Assembly (NCBI GenBank): GCA_017450125.1
Contig: JAFSWZ010000025.1
Location: 62,001-126,000, forward strand
Length of the DNA: 64,000 nt
Source of the DNA: Synergistaceae bacterium
GTDB lineage: Bacteria > Synergistota > Synergistia > Synergistales > Aminobacteriaceae
Reading direction: 5' to 3'
Shown: piece by piece, positions 16,103 to 25,400 of the stretch
Layout: each line of letters begins with the position of its first letter
Numbering within the stretch: the stretch's first letter is position 1
Position numbers and translations under genes: made by a program
Notes under the pieces: generated by a model
The model's input: only the letters and a program-made list of their open reading frames with translations
The model's database searches: none
Told to the model about the DNA's origin: nothing

Positions 16103-17419
16103 ATGATAGCAGGAATAAAGAGGCTTCTTATTCTCGCTGTGATGGCGGGGCTGGGGTATTGGGGGTACATGTTCTTCTTCCATGAAGAGCCGGTGACTTA
16201 CGGCCTGACGACTTCGCAGATAACACGGGGGGACATTGTCTCGACAGTTACGGCGACAGGCGAGCTCAACGCAATAAACGTCATCGAGGTGGGAACTCAG
16301 GTCTCAGGGATAGTGCAGGAAATCTACGTCGACTTCAACTCTGTCGTGAGAGCAGGGCAGTTAATCGCGCTGATTGACCCGTCAGTTCTTCAGCTCACGC
16401 TTAGAGAGTCGGAAGCCAGCCTCGCGGTGTATCAGGCGAGCGTAGCCAGCGCACAGGCATCGCTTGAGGACGCGCAGAGGCAGCTAGCCCGCAACAAGGA
16501 GCTTTTGGCGCGCAAGCTCATAGCCCGCAGTACTGTGGACACCAGCGAGACCGACGTATCTATGAAGAGGGCAGCCCTTCAGGAGGCGAAATCCCGTGTT
16601 GTTCAGGGACGTGCGGCAGTCGAACGCGCAAGGACGAATCTCGGCTACACACGCATAACTTCACCGGTGAACGGCGTAGTGATTGACCGCCAGGTAGACG
16701 CTGGGCAGACCGTAGCATCAGGCTACCAGACACCGACGCTGTTCAAGGTTGCCGAAGACCTCACGAGGATGCAGATCGAGACGCAGGTTGACGAGGCGGA
16801 CATCGGGACGGTTGCTGAAGGCCAGAGCGTAACTTTCAGGGTAGACGCGTTCCCTGACGAGGTGTTCGACGGAAAGGTCGTGCAGGTGAGGATAGCTCCG
16901 TCGACGAGCAACAACGTCGTAACGTACACGGTGATTATCCACGTGAGCAACCCTGACCTTAAGCTGAAACCAGGAATGACCGCCAACGTCTCAATCGAGA
17001 CCGCCCGCGCAAATAACGTCCTGCGTATCCCGGTAGCTGCATTGAGGTTCACGCCGCCTGAGGGACTGCTGGAGACGATCTCGTTCGACCGGGACATTCT
17101 GACGCAGAAGAAGACGCTCAACAGCGGGACGTTATGGCCGGAACACGACGGAATAATGATGAGGCCGGTTCAGGTAGAGACAGGCATCACGGACAGCCGC
17201 TACGTTGAGCTTGTGAGGGAGAAGACGCAGGCTCCTGCGCGCCCGGACAGGACAGGTCAGGGAACAGGTCAGGGCAGGCCGGAAGGTTCTCCGCGTCAGG
17301 TACTGCGTGAAGGTACGGAACTTGTGGTGAACGCTCAGGCTGGAGCGACGACTGGGACGACGAGTCGGGGCGGGTTGTTCGGAGCACCCAGAGGCGGCGG
17401 AAGAGGCGGGCCGAGATAG
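16103..17419 (+). CDS. macA: MacA-like periplasmic adaptor (HlyD/RND family)
   Basis: A 438-residue adaptor protein. A single N-terminal membrane helix (about 5-26) anchors it. A lipoyl half-motif (IEVGTQVSGIVQEIYVDFNSVV), a helical hairpin (about 95-175), the second lipoyl half (SPVNGVVIDRQVDAGQTV) and a beta-barrel follow, in the order expected for MacA. The hairpin should dock on TolC. The C-terminal 50 residues are low complexity (Gly, Arg, Thr), an unusual tail. The ATPase gene begins one base after its stop. MacA works with MacB to export macrolides, haem or peptides; the substrate here is unknown. Confidence 0.85.
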   Translation: MIAGIKRLLILAVMAGLGYWGYMFFFHEEPVTYGLTTSQITRGDIVSTVTATGELNAINVIEVGTQVSGIVQEIYVDFNSVVRAGQLIALIDPSVLQLTLRESEASLAVYQASVASAQASLEDAQRQLARNKELLARKLIARSTVDTSETDVSMKRAALQEAKSRVVQGRAAVERARTNLGYTRITSPVNGVVIDRQVDAGQTVASGYQTPTLFKVAEDLTRMQIETQVDEADIGTVAEGQSVTFRVDAFPDEVFDGKVVQVRIAPSTSNNVVTYTVIIHVSNPDLKLKPGMTANVSIETARANNVLRIPVAALRFTPPEGLLETISFDRDILTQKKTLNSGTLWPEHDGIMMRPVQVETGITDSRYVELVREKTQAPARPDRTGQGTGQGRPEGSPRQVLREGTELVVNAQAGATTGTTSRGGLFGAPRGGGRGGPR

Positions 17420-17420
17420 C

Positions 17421-18143
17421 ATGAGCATAATCGAAGTCAGAGACCTCACGAAGATCTACAAGACCGGCGACGTTGAGCTTCATGCTCTTGACGGGGTGAG
17501 CTTCGCCATCGAGCGCGGTGAGTTCGTGTGCGTGATGGGGCCGTCGGGTTCGGGGAAGTCGACGATGATGAACATTCTCGGCTGCCTTGACGTGCCCACG
17601 TCGGGACACTACGAGCTTGACGGTGTGGACGTGAAGGATCAGAGCAGGGCGGAGCTGGCTGACATCCGCAACAAGAAGCTTGGTTTTGTGTTTCAGGGCT
17701 TCAACCTTCTGCCGAAAGTTGACGCTGTCGAGAACGTAGAACTTCCTCTGCTGTATCGCGGCGTTGGAGGTTCAGCGCGGAGGAAGGCGGCGATAAACGC
17801 GCTTGAACGCGTCGGGCTTGGAGAGAGGCTGCACCATCGGCCTGCGCAGATGTCGGGCGGGCAACAGCAGAGAGTCGCCATTGCGCGCGCAATCGTAGGC
17901 GAAGCACCGATAATCTTGGCCGACGAACCGACGGGCAACCTCGACACGAAAACGACGGTGGAGATCATGAACATCTTTACGGAGCTGCATAAGCAGGGAA
18001 TAACGGTGATTCTGGTTACGCACGAGCCGGAGATAGCGACGTGGAGCGAGAGGGTGTTACGGTTCAGGGACGGGAAGCTGATTGCTGACGAGGCCGCACC
18101 GAAGCTCGAGGAGCTGGAGACGGAGGCCAAGCAGAGGCAGTAA
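17421..18143 (+). CDS. MacB/LolD-type ABC transporter ATPase without a fused permease
   Basis: A 240-residue ATPase: Walker A GPSGSGKST, Q-loop FVFQGFNLLP, signature MSGGQQQRVAIARA, Walker B ILADEPTGNLD and H-loop THEPEIA. The FQGFNLLP and ADEPTGNLD spellings are typical of the MacB/LolD/FtsE group. It stops after the nucleotide-binding domain, so the permease half of MacB must come from another gene. None follows: the next gene is on the other strand. It should pair with a FtsX-type permease encoded elsewhere, or the complex is broken here. Confidence 0.9.
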   Translation: MSIIEVRDLTKIYKTGDVELHALDGVSFAIERGEFVCVMGPSGSGKSTMMNILGCLDVPTSGHYELDGVDVKDQSRAELADIRNKKLGFVFQGFNLLPKVDAVENVELPLLYRGVGGSARRKAAINALERVGLGERLHHRPAQMSGGQQQRVAIARAIVGEAPIILADEPTGNLDTKTTVEIMNIFTELHKQGITVILVTHEPEIATWSERVLRFRDGKLIADEAAPKLEELETEAKQRQ

Positions 18144-18147
18144 GTCA

Positions 18148-18188
18148 GGGAGGGCAGGAGAGAGATTATCCCCTGTCCTCTGCGTTTT
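18148..18188. terminator. Hairpin between convergent genes
   Basis: The imperfect stem gagggcagg / cctgtcctc at 18150-18180 is followed on the plus strand by tgcgtttt. It lies between the ABC ATPase stop and the converging radical SAM stop, and probably ends transcription of the efflux operon. Confidence 0.5.
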
Positions 18189-18191
18189 CAC

Positions 18192-19142
18192 CTACAGCCA
18201 CTCGTTGATGTTGCGCTTTGACGTACCCCAAGTGAATGTCCTTACAGGTTCTACTTTTCTGCAGTAACGGCAGGCGGGTATAGGCTCGCTCAGCTTCTGG
18301 CATATCTCGTCTGCTGTCAGATCTTGATAGATGTCGATGTAATCATCCTCCGTGATAACTACATTCTGGCCGAAGTATTTGTTGAAATGGTGGACGTGAG
18401 GAGCAAACGAGCACGTGAACAGGCGGCCGTGACTCAAGACGATACAGTTGTTGGCGCGTCCACACATGCCGAACTGTAATTTTATGTCGCTGTCTCCGCC
18501 TAGATTTATGGGCACAATGTCGAATATGTCTTTAGTGCTGCTGGCATCATTCCACGCCCACTCAAAATTGACACCGAACTTGGCGGCCTTTGCTTTGATG
18601 GTGTCAGCATCAATCTTTATGGGGTATGCCGAGACCCAGATTCTGATGTTATTGTCATGGCAGGCTTTCCAGAAATCATCCGGCATCTTGGGCAGAAGTA
18701 TACCGTTGGAGAAGACGTAAATATCTCCCTCAGGCAATACTTGTCTGGTTATCCTCATAAACTCTAAGAGGTCGGGATGAAGCAGAGGCTCGCCTCCCAT
18801 GAGATAGACACGATCACACTCGTGGCCGAAAAGTTCCGCAAGCCTTGTAACGTCGCGGCGAAATTCCTCAACGTCAAGAAATTCCGGCTCAGCCAGCGGA
18901 GCAAAATCACTACAACCCTTACAGTTGAGATTGCAGTGTTCGACTAAGTGTACCTCAAACCTCAGCTTGCTGCGCTTCTCAGTCAGAGGCAGGGACTTCG
19001 CTATCTTGGATTTGACGGATCTTAGGCGTATCCTACGGATAATTTCGGGCTTTATCAGCCTTATAGAGCGGAAAAGAGGAGCGGGAAGAATAATGCTCAG
19101 GAACTTCTTCAGAAGTCCCTTCAACTTCAGGAGCTTCTTCAA
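18192..19142 (-). CDS. Radical SAM protein with extra C-terminal cysteines
   Basis: A 316-residue radical SAM enzyme. The cluster motif C-x3-C-x2-C is present in EHCNLNCKGC, followed by the SAM-binding MGGEPLLHP. Additional Cys residues near the C-terminus (CGRANNC, FTCSF, CRYC) suggest an auxiliary iron-sulfur cluster of SPASM type. The TTG start at 19142 with aggcaggtg upstream is the best fit. SPASM enzymes modify peptides, proteins or sugars; no precursor peptide was found nearby, so the substrate is unknown. Its own promoter lies at 19279-19308 and is followed by a heptanucleotide repeat. Confidence 0.82.
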   Translation of the reverse strand: MKKLLKLKGLLKKFLSIILPAPLFRSIRLIKPEIIRRIRLRSVKSKIAKSLPLTEKRSKLRFEVHLVEHCNLNCKGCSDFAPLAEPEFLDVEEFRRDVTRLAELFGHECDRVYLMGGEPLLHPDLLEFMRITRQVLPEGDIYVFSNGILLPKMPDDFWKACHDNNIRIWVSAYPIKIDADTIKAKAAKFGVNFEWAWNDASSTKDIFDIVPINLGGDSDIKLQFGMCGRANNCIVLSHGRLFTCSFAPHVHHFNKYFGQNVVITEDDYIDIYQDLTADEICQKLSEPIPACRYCRKVEPVRTFTWGTSKRNINEWL

Positions 19143-19234
19143 GATGCCGCACCTGCCTCTCCAGCAGGACAGTACAGCACGACATGAACACTATCTGCTA
19201 TATTTCTGGCGAGGGGAAAAGGATAGACTAGGCT

Positions 19235-19276
19235 ACTGCGAACTGCGAACTGCGAACTGCGAACTGCGAACTGCGA
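19235..19276. repeat. Six-copy tandem heptanucleotide repeat
   Basis: ACTGCGA is repeated six times without error from 19235 to 19276, followed by a partial copy (ac). It lies between the radical SAM gene and its promoter, so it falls in the start of that gene's leader transcript. It is not within a supported coding sequence. Confidence 0.95.
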
Positions 19277-19278
19277 AC

Positions 19279-19308
19279 ATTATACGCACACAAATTCATT
19301 CGCGTCAA
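19279..19308 (-). promoter_or_regulatory. Strong sigma-70-type promoter of the radical SAM gene
   Basis: Read on the minus strand, TTGACG (19308-19303) and TATAAT (19284-19279) are separated by 18 bases. This is the best promoter match seen in the window. The start of transcription should fall near 19272, inside the tandem repeat, leaving a leader of about 130 bases before the TTG start. Confidence 0.7.
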
Positions 19309-19342
19309 CCTCCTTATTGCTTAAGATTGCATTATTCTATCA

Positions 19343-19373
19343 CAAAAATACGGCTCCGATTATCTCAGAGCCG
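19343..19373 (-). terminator. Intrinsic terminator of argG
   Basis: On the minus strand CGGCTC, an 11-base loop and GAGCCG are followed by TATTTTTG. It lies just past the argG stop, as expected for a Rho-independent terminator. Confidence 0.85.
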
Positions 19374-19383
19374 CGCTCAATCC

Positions 19384-20616
19384 TTATGCCTCTATCGGGA
19401 TCTCCGCCTCGTCCTGTCTCGGCCAGGTTGAAGTCCATGTGCGCACCGGCATTCCCCAGATGTTGATGAACCCCACAGCCGCAGAATGGTCGAACGTGTC
19501 GCCCTCCGAGTACGTCGCGAGGTCATGACGGTAAATGCTCTTGGCCGCCTTCAAGCCCCTCACTACCGCGCTGCCCTTGAAGAGACGCATCTTCACCGTG
19601 CCGTTCACGTAACGCTGCGTGTCGTTGATGAACGCGTTGATTGCGTCGCGCAGAGGCGAGAACCAGTAGCCCTCGTACGTCAGCTCCGCAAAACGTGTCT
19701 CGAGCTCCCTCTTGCTCCTGAGAACCTGCTTGTCCAGCGTAAGTGTCTCCATTGCACGATGAGCAGTAAGAAGCGTTACAGAGCCCGGGCACTCGTAGAC
19801 CTCGCGGGACTTGAAGCCCACAAGCCTGTCTTCTACCATGTCAACGCGTCCGATGCCGTGCCGCCCCGCAATCCTGTTGAGCTTCTGGATGAGTTCAACG
19901 CCGTGCATCCTCTCTCCGTTCAGTGCCGCAGGTATTCCGCCCTCAAACGTAATCTCTATGTATTCGGGAGCATCCGGGCCCTCGAGGGGGTTAGCTGTCA
20001 TCTCGTAGGCATCTTCCGGCGGTTCGTTCCAAGGGTCTTCGAGGAGTCCGCACTCTATTGAACGTCCCCAAAGGTTGTCGTCAGTACTGTAAGGTGATGA
20101 CGCTGTTGCTCTCACGGGTATTCCGTGCTTGTCCGCGTACTCTATCTCTGCCTCGCGCGTGAAATGCCAGTCCCTCACAGGCGCGAGAACCTTGATTTTC
20201 GGGTTGAGTGCCGTTGCGCAGACCTCAATGCGCACCTGATCCTGACCCTTGCCCGTGCATCCGTGTGCTACTGCGACTGCGCCTTCTTTGTTGGCGATGT
20301 CGACGAGCGTCTTTGCGATTAACGGACGGGACAGCGCAGAAACGAGGGGATACGTTCCCTGATACATTGCGTTAGCCTTCAATGCAGGGTAAACGTAGTT
20401 CTCGGTGAACGTCTTCTTGAGGTCGAAGATGTACGCTTTCACCGCTCCGCTGTTCAGTGCCTTTGCCTTCGCCGCCTGAAGGTCAACGTCCTTCTGTCCT
20501 ACGTCGGCCGTCATCGTAATTACGTCGTAGCCCTGCTCGGTGAGCCACATTACCGCAACGGATGTATCAAGCCCTCCGCTGTAAGCGAGAACCGCTTTGC
20601 CTTTCTTCTCTGCCAT
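19384..20616 (-). CDS. argG: Argininosuccinate synthase
   Basis: A 410-residue enzyme that joins citrulline and aspartate with ATP in arginine synthesis, in the cytoplasm. The N-terminal PP-loop motif AYSGGLDTSVAV, HGCTGKGQDQVR, the substrate-contact ASSPYSTDDNLWGRS and the EDRLVGFKSREVYE region are all present. The start at 20616 (MAEKKGKAVLAYSGG) follows gagaagga; a longer frame to 20637 lacks a signal. No argH or other arginine gene adjoins it, so it is a single-gene unit with its own terminator. Confidence 0.96.
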   Translation of the reverse strand: MAEKKGKAVLAYSGGLDTSVAVMWLTEQGYDVITMTADVGQKDVDLQAAKAKALNSGAVKAYIFDLKKTFTENYVYPALKANAMYQGTYPLVSALSRPLIAKTLVDIANKEGAVAVAHGCTGKGQDQVRIEVCATALNPKIKVLAPVRDWHFTREAEIEYADKHGIPVRATASSPYSTDDNLWGRSIECGLLEDPWNEPPEDAYEMTANPLEGPDAPEYIEITFEGGIPAALNGERMHGVELIQKLNRIAGRHGIGRVDMVEDRLVGFKSREVYECPGSVTLLTAHRAMETLTLDKQVLRSKRELETRFAELTYEGYWFSPLRDAINAFINDTQRYVNGTVKMRLFKGSAVVRGLKAAKSIYRHDLATYSEGDTFDHSAAVGFINIWGMPVRTWTSTWPRQDEAEIPIEA

Positions 20617-20676
20617 GAATAGGATTCCTTCTCCCATGAAAATTTTTGATGATGTTATGATAATAACACAAGCTGA

Positions 20677-21459
20677 TTTTATGGAGACATCAGAAAAATA
20701 TCTTCTGAGGAACTGCCGGACTTTGAGTTACTGCTCGCCGGTTTTCCATGCCAGGCATTTTCGATAATAGGCAGGCGCGAAGGTTTTGATGATGCTGTTC
20801 ACGGAAAACTGTTCTTCGAGATTCTGAGAATACTCCGCGAAAGAAAACCTGTCGCATTCATGCTAGAGAACGTAAAGAACCTTACAGCTCACGACAGCGG
20901 CAGGACATACAGAATAATCATGAACTTCCTCGAACACCTGGGGTACTGCGTCTATTCGCGGGTTCTTAACGCAATGGACTTCGGGCTTCCCCAGAAACGC
21001 GAAAGAATCATTATTGTCGGCTTCCGTGAAAATGTGCTGTTCGCTTTTCCTGAGCCTGTACCTGACTCAGAATGTCTGACACTCGCAGATATTCTTGAGC
21101 CGTCTCCCCCGGCACGGTATTATGTCAGCGACAAGATACGGGCATCACGGCTGGCAAGACTGAAGTATAAAGACTTTCCCAAGCCGTATATTTCGCATGA
21201 AAATGTAGCAGGAAGCGTAACGCCTCATTTATGGTCAGCAACACTCAGAGCAGGAGCTTCGGCAAATTACATGCTTGTTAATGACGAACGCAGGCCTACA
21301 GAACGCGAGATGCTGCGGCTTCAAGGTTTCCCCGACAGTTTCAGAATAGTAGTTCCATACGGGAAGCTGAGACAGCAGTGCGGAAATTCCGTAGCCGTCC
21401 CGGTAATCAAAGCAGTAGCTCAGGAAATGTTAAGGTCATTAAGGCAGGTACAGGCATGA
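20677..21459 (+). pseudogene. 5'-truncated DNA cytosine-5 methyltransferase
   Basis: An open frame after TGA 20674-20676 reads GDIRKISSEELPDFELLLAG and then the catalytic motif IV GFPCQAFS, motif VI MLENVKNL, motif VIII FGLPQKRERIIIVGF, motif IX TEREMLRLQGFPDSF and motif X CGNSVAVPVIKA. The SAM-binding motif I (F-x-G-x-G) and about the first 60 residues are missing, and no start codon lies before the catalytic Cys; the first ATG is at 20860, beyond it. It is therefore a remnant of a Dcm/M.HhaI-type enzyme, inactive unless a partner supplies motif I. The break lies next to the argG promoter region. Confidence 0.82.
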
Positions 21460-21811
21460 ACACAGAACAGTCATTCACAGTTCAGAAATGCCCTTTATTA
21501 CGTAAGGACTGCATCACCCGGAGATTTTGACGTGAAGAAATTCATAGATTCTTTCAGGTATGAGGCGGGGCTCAAGGGCTGAAGTTCTGGAGGAGTTCGG
21601 GGATTTTGCGGAACGTGTGATGCGCATCAATCCTTAGCTTAGACGAAGAGCTTGCGGAAGATATAACAGGCAGCATATCCGGCGACAGAATCATTATCGT
21701 CTGCCGTGATGCAGAGAAGAACATAATACATTGCGGAAGCTTCGTGATGAAATTGCGCTGGAATTTCCTCCTGCTTATAATTTGCCTGAGGTTCTGAAAG
21801 CCAGGCATTAC
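21460..21811 (+). pseudogene. Decayed gene of unknown family after the methyltransferase remnant
   Basis: This 350-base stretch has no intact gene. Conceptual translation gives protein-like pieces in shifting frames: RNALYYVRTASPGDFDVKKF ending in a stop at 21580-21582, then AEVLEEFGDFAERVMRINP, then LAEDITGSISGDRIIIVCRD, then RDEIALEFPPAYNLPEVLKA. The pieces follow in order, as in one protein of about 110 residues broken by several frameshifts. It may have been the partner of the methyltransferase (for example a restriction enzyme), but no family was recognised. Confidence 0.5.
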
Positions 21812-21847
21812 GAAAAATTACACCCCCTGAGGCAGCCTCAAGGGGTG
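21812..21847 (-). terminator. Intrinsic terminator of the site-2 protease operon
   Basis: On the minus strand a 12-base stem (caccccttgagg / cctcagggggtg, one mismatch) with a three-base loop runs into taattttt. It lies directly after the protease stop. Confidence 0.88.
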
Positions 21848-21852
21848 CACGC

Positions 21853-22467
21853 CTAATACGGCAGAATGTTCCACAAAAGATTGATTATCGGGTCAAAGAA
21901 CACGTTGATTATCCCGGTCAGCAGAAGCACGAGAATTATTATCATCCCGTACCTCTCCAGCCACCAGTAATAATGCATGTACTTATACGGCAGAAACGCC
22001 TCCAGCACCCTCGAACCGTCCAGCGGCGGAATCGGTATCAGGTTGAACGCCGCAAGCCCCATGTTGATGTTCACCATCTGGAACAGGAAGATTAACCCGC
22101 TCTGCCCCGTCCACTGATACCACCTCGCCCCGAAAAACCTGAAGAACAGCACGGTAACTACCGCCGTCAAGAGGTTTCCCGCAACGCCGGCCAGAGACAC
22201 AATCACCAGATCACGTCTCGGATGGCGGAAGTACCTCGTGTTTATCGGCACAGGCTTAGCCCACCCGAACCCCACAAGCAGAAGCATCAACGTTCCCACA
22301 AGGTCGAAATGGTCGAACGGGTTAAGCGATAGTCTCCCGCTGCGTTCAGCCGTTGGGTCGCCGACGCACTTGGCCGCGAAACCATGACAGAACTCGTGGA
22401 ACGACAACGCCCACAGCAATGCCGGAATCGTGAGGAGAAGCCTCACCGGATCATGCAGTAATCTCAT
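21853..22467 (-). CDS. Site-2 protease-type membrane metalloprotease (M50)
   Basis: A 204-residue polytopic protein of the short YwhC-like M50 class. Zinc ligands are H-E-x-x-H in SFHEFCHGF, near residue 25, and the later NLIPIPPLDGSRVLEAFLP motif that supplies the Asp ligand. Four to five hydrophobic segments place the active site in the membrane. No PDZ domain is present. The start overlaps the stop of the giant TamB-like gene by four bases, so the two are translationally coupled, although a shared role is not evident. M50 enzymes cut membrane-embedded regulators; the target is unknown. Confidence 0.88.
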   Translation of the reverse strand: MRLLHDPVRLLLTIPALLWALSFHEFCHGFAAKCVGDPTAERSGRLSLNPFDHFDLVGTLMLLLVGFGWAKPVPINTRYFRHPRRDLVIVSLAGVAGNLLTAVVTVLFFRFFGARWYQWTGQSGLIFLFQMVNINMGLAAFNLIPIPPLDGSRVLEAFLPYKYMHYYWWLERYGMIIILVLLLTGIINVFFDPIINLLWNILPY

Positions 22468-25400
22468 CTCTTCAACAGTCCTCCTAATCCCTTCTGCAGT
22501 CCCTTGCGCAGTTCGTCCTTCACTCTGTCCTCGACCTGCTGCCTCGTGCTCTTCTTCTGCTGCGTCTGAGGCTTGGTCTGCGTCTTGGGCTTGATGTCCG
22601 CAGGTGTAGTAATCTTCGGAGTTATCGGCGTGCTCTGCTGAGGCTTCTTCGCTCCGGGCAAAAGAATATCCACCGTGCGGTCTATTATCCTCTCCTGCAA
22701 AGTAGTTTCCTGCTTCTTGTCCGTGCTCTGGGTCTGCGCAGGTGTCTGCGTCTTAACCGTCGACGGCCCTATCTTCAGCCCCGAGAACGACGGCGACGCT
22801 GCTTTGCCCGAAATCTTCAGGTTCACGGTGCGGAAGTCTCCCGTTGCCGCCGTCTTCTCTGCTCCCGCTAGGCCTCCCTGAAGAAACGCTTTCAGTCCGT
22901 CCTGAAGGTTCGACACTCCTCCCTTGAAGAGTGCCTCAAGACCTCCCTTGCCGCCGCCCTGCAGTGCGTTGATCAGCTGGTAGTTGATGACGCTCTCGGT
23001 GAGGAAGTTCAGGGTTGCTTCCTGCCCGCCGAAATCTATCGTTCCGTTCTGTGTCAGTTTCGCGTAACGGTACATCGGGTCGTTCTTCGGAGCGTTCGCG
23101 ATGCTTCCGGCCTTGAGGATGAGTTTCCCCGTCTGAAGGCTCAGAGGCGCGTTGACGGTCGCGTAACGTATTCCGTTGATGCCGTGAACCTTCGCCACTA
23201 TGTCCAGCCACTTGAAGCCAGTGATTGCTCCCGCGCCCATCGAGAAATTCCCAGTGCCTGAGTACGTTACCTTGTCCTTCGCCGAGCCGTTTACCTTCAT
23301 TGTGAGCTTGCCCGTGCCCGTAATCTTTCCCTCGAGGCCGCCCGAAGCATCCTGAATCAGCGCGTTCACGTCAACTCCTGATGCGTCGATGTTGTCGGTG
23401 AACTTCATCGTGTTCACGTCGAACGTCAGAGTGTTCTTGAGCGTCCCGCCGTAGAGTTTCGCTGTTCCGCCTGATGATGCAAACTTGTTTCCCGAGTACG
23501 ACAGCGGCAGGTTCACGCTGGACAGGCTGAAGCCGTATGCCTTGAACGCTGGAAGTGTCAGAGTGCCCTTGCCCGAAACGTTTGCACCTGTGCCCGAAAG
23601 GTTCAGCGTGAGAGCGGCTGTGCCGGTGATGGTGTCCTTCATGTCCTTAGAGACATCCGCGACGAGCCCGCCGAGATTCACTCCCGAAGCCTCGAAGCTG
23701 TCCGTGAACTTCATGCTGTCGACGTTGAACGTCAAAGAGTTCTTGAGGTTTCCGCCGTAGAATTTCGCCGTGCCTCCGTTCGACGTGAAGGAGTTTCCCG
23801 AATACGCGAGAGGAAGGCTTACGTTCGAGAGTGAGATTCCGTACGCTTTGAGGGCTGGTGAGCCCAGAGAGCCTTTGCCGGTTACGTTCGTGCCCTCGCC
23901 GGTCATGACGAAGTTCAGGCTCGCAGTCCCGGAAACGTCGTAATCTGGTAACAGCCTCGCTAAGTTCACGCCGTCAGCCTTGATTGTGATGTTGGGTCTG
24001 ATTGACGGCGACACCTGCACCGTTCCCGACGCGCTGACCTCCGCCCCCTCAACGTCCGCACGCAATCTGTTAATCTTCACGCTCTCCATTGTTCCCGCAA
24101 CATCCGCCGCAACTCCCGTGAGCGTGAAGCCCTGTGCGTTCAGTGAAGGAACGTTGGCATTCAGTGCGATGTTCGGGCTGGTGTTAGTGCCTGAGACCTT
24201 CAGCGTACCTGTCAGACTTCCTTTGAGCTCAGCTCCCGAAGCCGCCGCTAACGGAGCAAGTTCGAGGTTCGTGAACCTGAAGTTGAAGTCCAGAGGTGAT
24301 TTGCCCGCTATGTCCGCAGTCCCGCTTCCTGTAATCGTTCCTTTCCCGCTCTTTGCGTTGAGGCCTCCGAGAGTGATTTTGTCGCCGTTCTTGTCGATTT
24401 TCGCACTCACGCCAGAAAATGTTACTCCGCTCGCAGTTATGCTCTTGGCCGCCGCGTTGATGCTCAGTTTGTCGAGTTTCGCCAAGTCTCCGGCAAGTGC
24501 CGTCGTAAGCTCGATGTCCTTCGCACTCACAATGTCCATTGCCTGCAGGTTCGGCGATGATGCTACGAGGTTCACGCTCGGACTGTTCACGCTCCCTCTG
24601 ACCCGCACTCCGGCATGAACGTTGCCCTTCAGCTTGTAGCTGTCGATGTCGGGAACGTAGGCCTTCAGTGCCGCAGGTGTCATCGAGATTGTTGCGCTTA
24701 TGTCAAGATTGGGGTTGTCTGACGGAAGAGGAGAGATTGTCCCGTTCACGTTGATGGGCATTCCGTTTAACGTTCCTTCCGTCTTGCTGAGGGTCAAAGT
24801 CTTGTCCGCAAACGCAAAATTTATCACCGGCTTCGTTATCGTCTGATCGAACCCTGAGAACTCCGGGCTGTTCAGCGAGCCGGAAATTTTCGGAGAAGAA
24901 GCAGTGCCCTTGACGTTCACGCTCGCAGTGATTTTTCCCGCCAGCTTGTAGTCCGACGCATCGGGTATCATGTTCTCGACGCGCTTAATGTCCAAGTCGA
25001 CAATCTTTGCCGTGATGTTCATGTTCGGGTTCACCAGCAGTGAGGCTACCTGCCCCTGAATGTACCCTTGCGCTCCCTCGAAGGTGAATTTTCCGTCAAC
25101 GTTCGCCGTGTCGCTCTGGGAGAGCTTCATCTGTGCGCGTATGTTCGTGAAGGCACGTCCTGCGTAGGCTACGCGTGGTGCTGTGAAGTTCACGAGTCCG
25201 TTCAGCTTGTCGACGTACCCGCTGATGTTCGCATTGAACGCCTCAACCTTTCCCGACAACCCTTTAAGCTCCTCGAGGCCAAGTACTTTGTCGAGGCCGT
25301 CAAGGCTGGCTTCGCTCCCGTCCAGCTTCACCATAACCGACAGCTTCTCGTTCGGACGCACTGCCGCCGCTATTTCACCCTGAATCGGAACGTTGAACAC

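Noticed and set aside
19235-19276. Possible CRISPR-like array
   Set aside because: The units are seven bases, directly tandem and without spacers, and no cas genes are present.
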